A DNA stretch of 64,000 nt, taken from positions 4,080-68,079 of the forward strand of contig WTPW01002692.1 in NCBI GenBank assembly GCA_009809945.1. The letters are read 5' to 3'. Made by a program: the position numbers and the translations under genes. Source of the stretch: Gigaspora margarita. Lineage: Eukaryota > Glomeromycota > Glomeromycetes > Diversisporales > Gigasporaceae. The notes under the pieces were generated by a model, which saw nothing but the letters and a program-made list of their open reading frames with translations, was not told the origin of the DNA and did not search any database. Shown piece after piece: positions 34,984 to 46,854 of this stretch. Position 1 is the first letter of the stretch; every line of letters begins with the position of its first letter.

Positions 34984-35660
34984 TGTTATGCCTAATATGG
35001 AAATATATTAAATTTATTTATTTTTTTATCTTAATTTTTTGTATTACAGATCGGTAAGCCACATCAGCTGTGGGGTTTAAGATCGATCATTAGTTACGAA
35101 CTATCAGAACTGGCTATCAAAAGTTGTTAACTATTGGGACTGGTAGCTGATAGTTAGTAACTATCTAGAAAGTAAAGAACTAACGATAAGAGTTAATAAC
35201 TACTATAGAAAAATATCTAATTACTAAAAATATTAGAAAAGTATAAAAGGATACCTTCCTGGTACATTTAGGGGATAAGTTGAATTACACTTAGAATTGG
35301 CAAATAATACCTTTTAATGTCTCTGGTAGTAGTTCATCTGAATAGTGATAATACTTTAGTATTGATATTAGTTAGTATTATTTGTACAATTATATTTGTA
35401 GTTTTACTTATCTTAATAAAAATCTGATTCTCTTATACGTTAAGCATTGCTTCCCCATAATAAGGATATTAAAAGACCCCTTAATAATAAAATCTGATCC
35501 CAATAAAAGATATAAAGTTAGATTTATTAAAAGTTCTATATTAAATATATTATCATTTACTAAACCTATGTACTTATTTATCTCTTAATTCTAATTTTGT
35601 TAACTATCGCTTTTGGATCAGTAATACAAATTAATAATTATATCCACTTTGGTAGTTACA
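34984..35660 (+). repeat. 5' LTR (677 bp)
   Basis: TGTTATGCCTAATATGG ... GGTAGTTACA. Contains 'agtataaaagga' near 35,238 as a candidate TATA box. Confidence 0.9.
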
Positions 35661-35663
35661 ATT

Positions 35664-35680
35664 TGGTGCTAATGGTAGGG
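35664..35680 (+). promoter_or_regulatory. Primer-binding site
   Basis: TGGTGCTAATGGTAGGG begins three bases after the 5' LTR and would pair with a tRNA 3' end finishing in ...AGCACCA. The tRNA species was not identified. Confidence 0.65.
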
Positions 35681-35822
35681 TATTTCAAAAATTTATAGCT
35701 GACCCGTATTAAAATTAATCACTCTATTGAAATTTACATCAATTAATCATTGAACTTAAGATCAATTAGCTCATAATTATTATTGATTAATTAAATTTAT
35801 TACTATATTAACATTACTGTGA

Positions 35823-36830
35823 ATGATTAATTGGACAACTTTAAAGAATATAAGACTAAATAACAATGAAAATAACGAACAGATAGAACAATACGTAACC
35901 ACTATTACTCAACAGGTTCAACAATTAATTCAAGCAATAGCACTAGCACCACAATCTCAAGCACAAAATCAACAAAGAGAGTCAAACGTAGTGCCATTAC
36001 CTACCTTTTTGGGAGGAAATCAGGATCCTATCAAATGGCTTGAATCTATTGGGTGTGCTTTTGAAGCTAATAACATTCAAGGACAAAGGAGATTAGCTGT
36101 TGTAGGTGCATACCTAACTGGTATGCTGCGGTATGGTAGGATGAAAGGCGTAATATTCAACCTTTAATTGTATATTGGGAAAATAATCAACATCAAAATC
36201 AAAGTTTTGCCCATGTATTTAAACAAAATTTTTGTACACAGTCATTGATAAACCAATGGAGTAATGAATTAATTTCTCGACATCAAAAGGTTGGTGAAAC
36301 CATAGATCAATATGCTGCTGAAATTCTTGCACTGTTCAGGCGAGTCTCTGCAGGAGGGCATAATTATCCTGAACCCATGAAAGCTCAACTATTTATTCAA
36401 GGGTTAAGACCTGATTTAGCCTTTGCTGTAGGCCTGTTTATGCCTAATAATTTACAAGATGCTATCGAAAGAGCTAAAGTGTGTGAAACAACCTTTTCTA
36501 ATACTTTAGTTAAAATTAACTTATCTCCTATAGCATATCCTACTATGACATTTCTCCAACAACAAATAAGCGGCATAAATCAACTCGAAAAGCCTAAAAT
36601 GAAGGGTCTAATAATGAAATGATGGAAAAGTTAACTGGGTTAATGGAACAAATTACCATTTCACTAAAAAATAATAACAGGGAACCTGATAATAGGTCAT
36701 GTGATACGTATCAAAATAATGTAAATCGCCCTAATCATTATCAACAATCTATAATATGCTATAGCTGTCAATAGAATGGCCATATTGCCTGAGATTGTCC
36801 AAATTGAAGTAATTTTGTTATGAATCAGCC
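35823..36830 (+). pseudogene. gypsy gag (capsid and nucleocapsid), broken
   Basis: Gag forms the virus-like particle. The open piece from ATG 35823 holds the N-terminal region and the P-T-F-L-G-G-N-Q-D-P-I-K-W-L-E capsid start. A second piece (36245-36622) carries the retrotransposon-gag core (W-S-N-E-L...R-H-Q-K-V-G-E-T-I-D-Q-Y). The frame breaks between them near 36,165. A zinc knuckle C-Y-S-C...G-H-I-A...D-C is readable at about 36,759-36,801 but has stop codons after C-Y-S-C-Q and after H-I-A. The hAT-like MITE interrupts just downstream. Confidence 0.8.
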
Positions 36831-36866
36831 AAATAGAAATAACAATAACAATTACAATAATGATAA

Positions 36867-37429
36867 TAGTGTTACAAGCTGATTAAATTTTTATGGCTAG
36901 GCTAAGCCGTTAAATTTTTAATGGCTTAGCAGCTTAGCCGATAGTATAGCGCTGATCCAAAAATATAAGTCTGTAGTATATTAAAAATTCTCTACATACT
37001 TAACTTTAAAAGTTGGTTCTACAACCAAAATTTATAATGAAAGTTTTCCTTAACATAAAGGCACCCAATAAAGATAGATTAATAGTTCGCCGACTAATAA
37101 AACTATTAGCTGACTAATTGGCTGATTTGNTCGGCTAGACTATCTTCTGTACTTGCATAAATCAATAATTAATTGAAATAATTATGATTTATTGCTTTTG
37201 TTATATTCTGAACTAAGATAGAGATCNATCCATTGNGAATAAAACTGAAGTTTAATACATGTTTCTAAGTTGAGAAAATCTTGTATAATTAAAGAAATCC
37301 TATATTTAGTTACACTATAAAATTTAGGAATTGGCATTATTAGCCATTATAGCCGGCTAGGCAAACTATCAGCTGGCTAAGCGGCTAAGCTGCCGGCTAA
37401 GCGGCTAGCTTAATCAGCTTGGAACACTA
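36867..37429. mobile_element. hAT-like MITE, copy B (563 bp), inserted in gag
   Basis: Ends TAGTGTTACAAGCTGATTAA and, inverted, TAGTGTTCCAAGCTGATTAA. Target duplication AATGATAA at 36859-36866 and 37430-37437. It is the near-identical reverse complement of copy A at 21,924, and its three ambiguous bases (37130, 37227, 37236) mirror those of copy A. Confidence 0.9.
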
Positions 37430-37439
37430 AATGATAATA

Positions 37440-37961
37440 ATCGTCCAAATGAAGTTAGTGAAAGAAGACCCAAAGAAATCCAAAACACTAACAGGATTAA
37501 TAATAATAACCAAGCTCATACTATGTTAGCCCAAACAATAGAAACTGGAGAGTCTTTAAACTAGATAACGCACCTTTTGAGGGTAAGTGTGCGTTAGAAG
37601 AAAAATTCTCTCTGATAATGTTATAGAAACATATGTTGCTAAAAGACGAAAAGGCAATATAGGCAAATCCATTGGTGTAGGAGATGATAATGAAGCAAAT
37701 AAAGAAGCTGCAGACAAAGCCAATAAACCTAGAAAATTAGTAAAGAAGAAAAAGAGTAAACTGGTTAAACTATTAATTATATCTAATATTCAGCCTTATT
37801 CCATCTTATCTGACCTCTAAAGTAAAAAAGATGATATTACTTACGCCCAATTATTCCAAATGGCCCCTAATGTAAGAAAAGATATGCTAAGGATATTAAG
37901 ACAAGGCCGAGTATCAACAACCAAATTAGCTGAATTTCATCAAAGTTAAGCTAAAAGTGAG
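37440..37961 (+). pseudogene. gypsy gag-pro linker region, broken
   Basis: Continues the gag frame after the MITE (R-P-N-E-V-S-E-R-R-P-K-E-I-Q) and runs through Lys-rich linker sequence (37587-37820) towards protease. Several stops. Confidence 0.5.
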
Positions 37962-38261
37962 ATGACACCCTCCATGTATTGTGAAGCCAAAGTTAATAGT
38001 TATCCAATATTATTAATATTAGATAGTGGATTTTCAGGATGTGTTGCCTCTGCTAATTTTTTAAAAGATATCAGTATAACTATAGATCGACCCTCAACAG
38101 TTGTAATAGTTGGTGTACATGGCGAACAAAAAAGGCCACTTGGAGAAATCGATAATTTCCCTATAACAGTAGGTGGTAAAACTATAACTTCTAAAGCGGT
38201 TGTAACAGAAGCTAGAAATTATGCTGTAATTGTTGGAAATGATTGGTTAAAGAAGGCTTGA
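37962..38261 (+). pseudogene. gypsy aspartic protease domain
   Basis: Open for 99 codons. L-I-L-D-S-G-F-S-G carries the catalytic D-S-G, followed by a retropepsin-like fold and I-V-G-N-D-W-L. It would process the polyprotein. Only this segment of the element's pol is nearly undamaged. Confidence 0.8.
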
Positions 38262-38559
38262 GCTCGTATTGATTGGGAAGAATGTGAATTGATGATATGA
38301 GACGGGAGTAAGAAAATAAAGGTTCCTACAGAATATTGTAAACCTGCAATATAAAGGAACTAATTATAAATAAAAAGAAAGGTGTTAATATACCCGAAAG
38401 TAGCAATGACGAAGAATTAGATGATGATGATGAAGAATAGGAGACTGAAGATGAGGAAGAATATGAAAAAGAACATTTAATAAGTCAAACATATTTATAT
38501 TAAAAAATTAATAATATTGATGATGACCCCTTTTGAGAATACTATTTCGAAAATCAAAC

Positions 38560-39530
38560 TGAAATAGAAAATAAAAATTTTAAATATAGGAAAATTAATG
38601 AAAAACAAAAACATCTTATAAAAAACTTACTAATTAAGTATAAAGATGTTTTTGCTTGGGACTCTTTTCAATTAGATAGAACAATGGTAGTCCAACATGA
38701 AATATTTACAGAAGAAGGCCCTTCTATTCGACAACAGTTTTATCCTACATCGAGAGTAGAACATGAATTCATTCAACAAGAAATACGAAAAATGAAAGAT
38801 GAAAACTTAATTTGCCCTTCTACCAGTTCCTGGGCTTCGCCAGTAGTCCTAGTAAAGAAAAAGAATAGTAAATTACGGTTCTGTAGATTACCATAAGCTT
38901 AACAAAATCATGAAACACGATAGTTATCTTCTTCCACATATTAATGAATTATTAGACGCATTAAAACAATCAGCATATTATACCACACTTGACTTAGCCA
39001 GTGGTTTCTGGCAAGTCGAAATGCATCCCCATGATCACAATAAAATGGCTTTTATAACCAAATTCAGGTTATACGAATTTAACATTATGCCCTTCGGATT
39101 AAGAAATGCTCTAGCTACATTTCAACGCCTAATGGATAAGGTCCTTCATGATATTCTGTGGAAATATGCACTCGTGTATATTGATGATGTCAATATATAT
39201 TCTCCCATATTCAAAGATCATCTAACTTACGTAGAAGATGTACTCATAGATTAAGACCGCCAATTTAAAATTAAATCCAGAGAAATGTTATTTTGGTCAA
39301 GACAAAATAACATTTCTTGGTCATGAAGTAAGCTATGAAGGAATTGCTGCAAGTTCATTAAAAGTAAAAGCTGTTAATGACTTTCCAATACCTAAAAACA
39401 TTTGAGCTTTAAGGAGTTTTCTTGGATTGGCTAGTTTCTATAGAAGGCATATTAAAGATTTTTCTAAAATAGCTGCTCCTTTATTTAAATTGTTAAAATC
39501 AAAGAAAAATATAAATGGAGTGACGACCAA
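38560..39530 (+). pseudogene. gypsy reverse transcriptase, frameshifted
   Basis: Pieces 38684-38896 (S-S-W-A-S-P-V-V-L-V-K-K-K) and 38910-39254 (catalytic Y-I-D-D, D-L-A-S-G-F-W-Q, M-P-F-G-L-R-N-A). A frameshift near 38,880 separates R-F from V-D-Y-H-K-L-N-K. A second break lies near 39,254, after which N-P-E-K-C-Y-F-G-Q-D-K-I-T-F-L-G-H-E-V continues. Confidence 0.85.
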
Positions 39531-39563
39531 CAAAATGCATTTGAAAAATTAAAAGAATCGTTA

Positions 39564-39976
39564 ATGTTGTCACCTATTCTTGCCCACCTTAACGATAATG
39601 AAAGATATATATTATATACAGATGCTTCACATTTAGCTATAGGTGGTATTTTAGCACAAAAAGGTGATGATGGAATTGAACATGTAATTGAATATGCTAG
39701 TCGAACTACAAGCCCTGCAGAAAAGAATTACACAGTTACTGAATTAGAGTGTGCAACAATTGTATGGCAGTTAAAAAATTTCATTTATACTTACACGGAC
39801 CACAGTTCACAATTGTAACTGCCTATTCTGCTCTAACCTACTTAAAAAGTATGACTAATTCTACAAGTAGAATGGCCTGTTACATTAAAATATTACAAGG
39901 TTACAATTTTATTATTAAACATAGGCTGGGTAAACAATTATCTCACATTGATGGCTTATCAAGAATTGAACCTTAA
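39564..39976 (+). pseudogene. gypsy RNase H domain, frameshifted
   Basis: Y-T-D-A-S-H...G-G-I-L-A-Q-K and T-V-T-E-L-E-C supply the first acidic residues. The end (Y-L-K-S-M-T-N-S...I-D-G-L-S-R-I) lies in another frame after a shift near 39,790. A 17-A run follows at about 39,975. Confidence 0.8.
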
Positions 39977-40229
39977 AAAAAAAAAAAAAAACTTATTCAA
40001 CTTAAATCTGTTAATCTAGTCCAGGTTTCGGTGTCCTGGCAACCTTAAATGGACTCTGAAAAATATGAACAGTTAATAGAATACTTAACGTATTCAAAGA
40101 TTCCTAAAAATTTAAACAAAAATCAAATTAGAAAATTTAAATCCAAGCTAATTTTATCTAGTTAGAAAAAATATATTATATAGAAAACCAGGTAACAAAT
40201 TAAGTATACCTTAAGAGTAATCAAATTAG

Positions 40230-41320
40230 AAGAAATAGAGTTAGTTCTAAAAAGTATGCATGAAGATCCAACAGTAGGACATTTTGGTGGAAAGGCAATG
40301 GTTCACCAAATAAGAAAAAGATTCTACTGGCCATTTATGAAAGATGATATTACAAACTTTGTTAAAGGATGTGACATATATCAAAGAAGAGGAAGACCTA
40401 AAGTTTATGAGCCCTTAAATCCAATAATTGTAGGGCACCATTTGAACGTATAAGTCTTGATTTCGTTGGACCTTTACCCTTAACCAAACAAGAAAATAAA
40501 TACTTAATTGTCGCTACGAAATATTTAACAAAGTGGCCTGAAGCAAGAGTTGTTTCAGACAGTATGTCAGAAACTGTTGCTTCTTTCTTATATGAAGAAA
40601 TAAGTTGTAGACATGGGTGTCCATGTGAATTAGTAACCGACCATAGTTCTCATTTTGATAATAAATTAATAGAGATGACATGTAAACAGTTAGGTATAAA
40701 ACATATTATATCGTCTCCATATCATCCACAAGCCAATGGGTTAGTAGAAAGATATAATAGAACACTTTGTGAGACTATAGCTAAATGTATATCTCAATAT
40801 AATGATGAATGGGATAAATATGTTTATGCTGCGTTGTTCGCTTATCGAACAACTAAGCATAATACAACACAGTATGAACCGTTTTACTTAACTTACAGAA
40901 GAAAAGCTATATTACTAGTAGAATTATTTATTCCAATATACCCTTCTAAGCCCATTGAAGATAATTAAGTGTCTCAATTATTAACTAAAAGAGCCCTTGA
41001 GATAATTGATAAAATAAAAGAAGCACATGTTGTAGCCCAGCAAAGTATACAGCGATCTCAAGCTAAACAAAAGCGTATCCATGATAATTGTCACTGATTA
41101 CATAGCTTTAAAATCGGTGACAAAGTACTTCTATATAAGGCAAAATTGGACACTCATTGGAGTGGCAAATTAGAACAAAAGTGGAAGGGCCCGTATTATA
41201 TACATGATATATACGGGAATGGTTCATATCGACTAAGAACAATGGATGACAAAATTATGTTACAAACTATTCATGGAAATTTATTGAAAAATTATTATAA
41301 ACAATGTATTAGGGGGCGGG
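40230..41320 (+). pseudogene. gypsy integrase, broken, with GPY/F module
   Basis: The zinc-binding part H-E-D-P-T-V-G-H-F-G...R-F-Y-W-P ends in G-C-D-I-Y-Q, where the second Cys of the HHCC motif is Tyr. After a frame change near 40,440 the core follows: L-D-F-V-G-P, V-T-D-H-S-S-H-F and G-L-V-E-R-Y-N-R-T give the D-D-E residues. A TAA sits after I-E-D-N (40,966) and a TGA near 41,096. The GPY/F module K-W-K-G-P-Y-Y-I-H is at 41,173. Confidence 0.85.
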
Positions 41321-41724
41321 TTACTGCAAAAAGCTATAAAAAGAATAGTATTTTAATGTCCCACTTACCCACTTCTGGGGCATATTCTAATCAACGGTAT
41401 GCAAAATTCTGGGTTTATCAAAGGTTAGAATCTATCCATTCAAGAATTCAACCAATAATAAAAAATTTAAAGAATGGAGAAGAATTAATAATTCGCCCAA
41501 GTCATATGACTCTAAAGGTCAGAAATCAAGAATATGTTAAGGAGATTTGTGGTAAAAAGAAGAAGTCCCACGCCAAAAGAATACACGAAAATTTACTCTT
41601 ATATTTAGAAGACTTAAAACAAAAAGGGGTAACAGAATTACTAATGTCCCATATAATTAGGGGCTTCCAGAAATTACGTAATTTTTTAGTGGGTGGGTGG
41701 GGTCCCGAAAATATCAGGTTATAA
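41321..41724 (+). pseudogene. C-terminal extension of the gypsy polyprotein, part 1
   Basis: The open frame continues about 130 codons beyond the GPY/F module with basic, helix-rich sequence (I-H-S-R-I-Q-P-I-I-K, S-H-A-K-R-I-H-E-N-L-L-L-Y-L-E-D-L). Its last 18 or so codons may already be inserted-element sequence. Function unknown; a DNA- or chromatin-targeting tail is one guess. Confidence 0.5.
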
Positions 41725-42557
41725 TTATAATTCTGGTCAAAATTTTATAATTCTGGCCAAAAGTATAAAATTATAAAATTATTAATAATTATTGATCTAC
41801 TGAACCAATTTAGATGATTTAACTACCAAAATGTTCGTCTTACTGAGATGATTCTAACAAGCCCAAAATCGTTAAAATCTAATCACAGGGTCCCAAGATC
41901 GTTCAACTTTTGTATAATTTTAATAGTGATTTTTTAGAATTACTAAGTAAATACTTTAATATTGAATAACTTTTGATCCACTGGCCTGTTTTGGATGATT
42001 TAACTACCAAAATGTTCGTCTCAGTGAGACGATTCTAACAAGCCCAAATTCGCTAAATTCTAATNACAGGATTCCAAGATCGATAAAGATTTGTNTTGTT
42101 AAACAAACAATAAAATCTTTATCGATCTTGGAATCCTGTGATTAGAATTTNGCGATTTTGGGCTTGTTAGAATCGTCTCACTGAGACGAACATTNTNGTA
42201 GTTAAATCATCCAAAACGGGCCAGTAGATCAAAAGTTATTTAATATTAAAGATATTTACTTAGTGATTCTAAAAAATCACTATTAAAATTACACAAAAGT
42301 TGAACGATCTTGGGACCCTGTGATTAGATTTTAACGATTGTGGGCTTGTTAGAATCGTCTCAGTGAGACGAACATTTTTGTAGTTAAATCATCTAAATTG
42401 GTCCAGTAGAGCAATAGTTATTATCAATTTCATAAATTGAACATATGAATAAATTTTAAAAAATATAAAATTTGATTGGCTAATAGAGTATCAGGTGTGG
42501 GTGGGTGAGGTAAAATTTTGAAATTTATTAGTAACAAAAATATTACGTAATTTCTGG
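41668..42557. mobile_element. TIR element made largely of a palindrome of two-unit arms
   Basis: CCAGAAATTACGTAAT at 41668-41683 is inverted at 42542-42557. Between them, about 41,795-42,105 and 42,109-42,420 are reverse complements. Each arm holds two copies of a unit with 'gatttaactaccaaaatgtt', 'cgtctcagtgagacgattct' and 'aacaagcccaaaatcg'. Ambiguous bases cluster in the inner arms (about 42,065, 42,095, 42,152, 42,195). The left border is uncertain because the reading frame runs across it. Confidence 0.6.
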
Positions 42558-43235
42558 GGGCCCCCTTATTGGGAATATGTGTAATGAAAAATATCAGTAT
42601 GATCACGTTTCTTGTAAAATGTGAAATGTGGTATTACTGTTTGGATTCAACTTTTTGAGTGTCGCTTATGCGGATTTTTGGAGAATTCTTTTTTGGTAAT
42701 GGTTATGATTTTCTTTTATCCATTATTGGATAGAAGTTAAGATTTTAATGTCGAATGATATTATTATTTTCTATGATGAAATGGTTAAGTTACTTTCTGT
42801 TGATCGTATCTAAAAATAGTACATGTATGATAAAATATACTCTTTTCTACTACTTGTCTCACTATAACGTAATTTTTTATATCATATTGCATAAATGACT
42901 AATGTCATAACAGAATCGTCATAATTTGTTATCGATAAATTAATAATTAATGTATGAAAATTGAAGTGCAAAAATCAAGGATATCAATTTCATCTATGAT
43001 TTTTTTAAAAATCAAATTTCATCCATTACATGTATTTTATGGATGTTCAATTAACTAAGATACATATAACCTTAATAACATAACTATACGTTAATGAGTC
43101 GCATACTGTGTATCACTAAAGTAGTAAAGTTTAATCGAATTTTTTGCAGTATCTCACATGATACAGATTAATGTTAATTTCAACCTTAACTATGTATTAT
43201 GCAACAAATAGGTTTATAACAGAATTTTTTATAAG
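42558..43235. other. Inserted sequence of unknown origin within the gypsy element
   Basis: AT-rich, no coding frame. It separates the palindrome from the tandem array and has no similarity that I can recognise to the retrotransposon. Confidence 0.3.
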
Positions 43236-43239
43236 TTAC

Positions 43240-44870
43240 AATAATTCCAATACAAACCTTTATTGCCAGAATAGTTTTACAGTGGCTACGACATAATTTC
43301 AGTGCAAACTAACACAACCGCATAGAAAAAATAAGACAAATCCAATGCAAACTACCTCTAACTGATACCACAATAGCCAAGATAATATGTTTTGATAGAT
43401 GAATTTTTTTACAGTAATTCGTGGTAGAAATTAAATAATTTAATATGAGAATTTCAATACAAATTAACACAATCAAAATAAGGTAGAGTAATTACCAAAA
43501 TAGTCTATTTCTCAATCCTTACAAGAAAGACCAAAAATATTTTCTTTGGGTCTTCATTTGCAACAGAGTTCTTTGCAAAAGAAGTAACAACTTCAGTGCA
43601 AACTAATTCAAACTTAGCCTCACAAAAATTAAGACAATTCCAAATGCAAGCTAACTCAATCATATGGTGCTCACCAGAATAGCCGGTAAGCATTACAGAA
43701 TAGTTTAACAGTGGCTCATGACATAATTCCAAAGCAAACTAACTCAACTGAATAGAAAATATAAGGCAGGGCCAATGCAAACTACCTCTAATTGATACCA
43801 TGGTAGCCAAAATGGTATGTTTTGATAACTGAATTTTTTGTAGTAGTGGTAGAAATCAAATTATTTTAATGCAATGCAAACTAACTCAATCTAAATAATA
43901 AGGCTAAAATAGTGAGTAGACCTTGCATCAAAATTCAAAACAAAAGAAGTAATAACTTTAATGAAAACTAATTCAAATTTAACCTCATAAAAATTAAGCC
44001 AATTTTTGGATACAAACTAACTCAACGACGTGGTGGCCACCAGAGTAGCTAGTAATATTACAGAATTTTCATTACCAGAATAATTTAACAGTTGCTCATG
44101 GTATAATTCCAGAGCAAGCAAACTAAACCAAATAGAAAATATAAGACAATGCTGATACAAACTAACACTAATTGATACCATGGTAACCAAAATGGTATGT
44201 TTTGATAACTGAATTTTTATGGTAATTCGTGGAAGAAATCAAATGATTTTAATACAATAATTTTAATACAAACTAACTCAATCTAAATAAGGTACTGTAA
44301 TTACCAAAATAGCAAGTAGACCTTGCAACAAAATATTTCGCAAAAAAATAATAACTTTAATGCAAACTAATTCAGAACTTAACCTCACAAAATTCAACCC
44401 AACCACATGGTGGTCACCAAAATAGCTAGTAAGCATTACAGAATTTCATTACCAGAATAGTTTAATAGTGGCTCATGACATAATTCCAGAGCAAACTAAC
44501 TAAACAGAATAGAAAATATAAGACGATGCCAATGCAAACTACCTCTAATCTATACTGTAGTAGCCAAATAGTATGTTGATAAATAAAATTTTTATGGTAA
44601 TTCATAATATAAATCAAATAATTTTAATACAATAATTTCAATGTAAGCTAATACAATCTAAAGGTACCGTAATTACCAAAATAGCGAGTAGACCTTGCAA
44701 CAGAATTCTTTGCGAAAGAAATAATAACATTACTACAAATTCATTCAAACTTAATCTCTCAGAAATCAAGGCAATTCTGGATGCAAACTAACTCAACCAC
44801 ACAGTGGTCACCAGAATAGCTGGTAAGTATTACAGAATTTTCTTATGAGGGCCTTTTTGCTATATAATTA
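43240..44870 (+). repeat. Tandem array (about 380-430 bp period), related to the 14.9-19.7 kb array
   Basis: Four units, with 'atagtttaacagtggct' landmarks at about 43,270, 43,700, 44,080 and 44,457. Each contains repeated 'gcaaactaactcaa' and 'gataccatggtagccaaaatggtatg'. The segment GTAAGCATTACAGAATAGTT then TAACAG matches the minus-strand core of the other array (GTAAGTGCAGTAACAGAATT TTTTACAG). Here it reads on the plus strand. Confidence 0.75.
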
Positions 44871-45020
44871 GCCTTATTACTAATAACGATCGAATAGACA
44901 TCTGTTCAAAAATCAAATAAAATAATTTTTCAAAGAACTGTTTAATGCGTGAAACCCCACATAAGATCGTACTGATCCTGCGCAGAGTCACGCACTGCGC
45001 AGCTACCCTAATTTACTTAT

Positions 45021-45387
45021 TTGTGTAACATATTAAAGGATGAAAAGCCTAACAAACGATCTAATAGTGATTCCCTAGAAATATATTTTCAATTGGGAAA
45101 ATTATTAGATGAAAAAAATTGGTTGGAAGATGCCATAAATATGTTAAACATTCACTTCATTAATAGTAGAAGTAAATTGATTAGCCGAATTGCAGAAAAG
45201 GCTTATCTTCTTTTTACTATCAGAGGACAAAATACTATTCAAACTGTTCAAGCCCTTAATATATCTGTACTATCACATATTTCGGAAAAAGATTTTTATC
45301 AGGTCTTGTTAATAGAAGCTAAATGATTGAAGGATGAAGAAACTAACTTAATAGATTCGCAGAAGCTCATCCTTCAAAAGGAGATAA
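45021..45387 (+). pseudogene. C-terminal extension of the gypsy polyprotein, part 2, and polypurine tract
   Basis: An open 101-codon piece (D-E-K-P-N-K-R-S...L-G-K-L-L-D-E-K-N-W-L-E-D-A-I-N) runs to within about 60 bp of the 3' LTR. It continues after a TGA with L-K-D-E-E-T-N-L-I-D. Composition and position suggest that it belongs to the same polyprotein tail as 41,321-41,724, split by the insertion. CAAAAGGAGATAA at 45375-45387 is a good polypurine tract. Confidence 0.5.
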
Positions 45388-46066
45388 TGTTATGCCTAAT
45401 ATGGAAATATATTAAATTTATTTATTTTTTTATCTTAATTTTTTTGTATTACAGATCGGTAAGCCACATAGGCTATGGGGTTTAGGATCGATCATTAGTT
45501 ACGAACTATCGGAACTGGCTATCAAAAGTTGTTAACTATTGGGACTGGTAGTTGATAGTTAGTAACTATCTAGAAAGTAAAGAACTAACGATAAGAGTTA
45601 ATAACTACCGTAGAAAAATATCTAATTACTAAAAATATTAGAAAAGTATAAAAGGATACCTTCCTGGTATGTTTAGGGGATAAGTCGAATTACACTTAGA
45701 ATTAGCAAATAATACCTTTTAATATCTCTGGTAGTAGTTTATCTGAATAGTGATAATAGTTTAGTATTGATATTAATTAGTATTATTTGTACAATTATAT
45801 TTGTAGTTTTATTTACCTTAATAAAAATCCGATTCTCTTATACGTTAAGCATTGCTTCCCCATAATAAGGATATTAAAAGACCCCTTAATAATAAAATCT
45901 GATCCAAATAAAAGATATAAAGTTAGATTTATTAAAAGTTCTATATTAAATATAATATGATTTACTAAACCCATTTATTTATTTATCTCTTAATTCCTAA
46001 TTTTGTTAACTATCGCTTGTGGATCAGTAATACGAATTAATAATTATATTCACTTCGGTAGTTACA
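45388..46066 (+). repeat. 3' LTR (679 bp)
   Basis: Matches the 5' LTR throughout with scattered substitutions. Ends GGTAGTTACA, followed by ACGT, the target duplication. Confidence 0.9.
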
Positions 46067-46070
46067 ACGT

Positions 46071-46850
46071 ATGTACCATAGAAAGGTTTTTTTGGATCAC
46101 AATTTTTTTATCATACTGGTATCTTAAATTCATGCACAGATATAGAAAATCATGGAAACGATCATCCAATCAAATGCCTAGAATTCATGACTCCACTTAA
46201 CATCATACTACGTACTTTACCAGAAACATAGTACAAAGTACGAAGTGTATAGTTTAGTTCGTATTTCGTGTTTGTACACAAAATCTTGTCTCTTATTGGT
46301 TCCAATTTTATGTATTACAATGATTGACATTTTTATACCACTCTGATCAGATAATCTAGAGTCTGGATCTATTATACTTGTTTAAATTCAATTAAGACCA
46401 GTTTAAAGTGACAAAATCTTATGTAGGGTAAGGGTCATACCCAAATGAGGGCTATATCGAAGCAGAAATTTATTTTTTTAGTTTGCATGTATGAAGTTTT
46501 ACCAGGAATGTAGTACACGTTCGTATATAAGATCTGGATACTTTAGTAGTACAGTAGTATAGTGATTTACAAAATTCAGCTAATTTAACTAATCAGGAAT
46601 ACGCCTGTAACAGTCTAGTTAAATCCAGTAATGCGCATGAATGTAATGTCACTGCGTTGTTTACATATGATCTTTCGCCTTCAATTAGTTTTCTTTTTGC
46701 AAATTGACGACCACGCTTGTTCTATAGTGCAGGTCCATAACTCCTGTGCTTTTCATTACGTGATCTACTGTCACTTAGCAAAAATTCTTTTGGTAAATTA
46801 TAGTGATTACAGTTGTTAGGCGAAACTGTTTAGTGCATGGTGAAAGGTGA
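46071..46850. other. Non-coding interval right of the gypsy element
   Basis: Open pieces at 46,003 and 46,631 are short and have no recognisable domain. Nothing else supported. Confidence 0.3.
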
Positions 46851-46854
46851 AATC

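Larger units (their letters stand above)
34984..46066 (+). mobile_element. Ty3/gypsy LTR retrotransposon with nested insertions
   Basis: Two closely matching LTRs (34984-35660 and 45388-46066), each TG...CA, flanked by the same 4-bp ACGT (34980-34983 and 46067-46070). PBS, gag, protease, RT, RNase H and integrase occur in Ty3/gypsy order on the plus strand. Stops and frameshifts in every domain make it non-autonomous today. A hAT-like MITE (36,867-37,429) and a large palindromic insertion with further repeats (about 41.7-45.0 kb) explain its 11-kb length. It lies about 500 bp beyond the Helitron end. Confidence 0.9.

Noticed and set aside
43505..43732. Minus-strand 75-codon ORF in the array
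   Set aside because: Made of array units; the frame is not kept in the neighbouring units.
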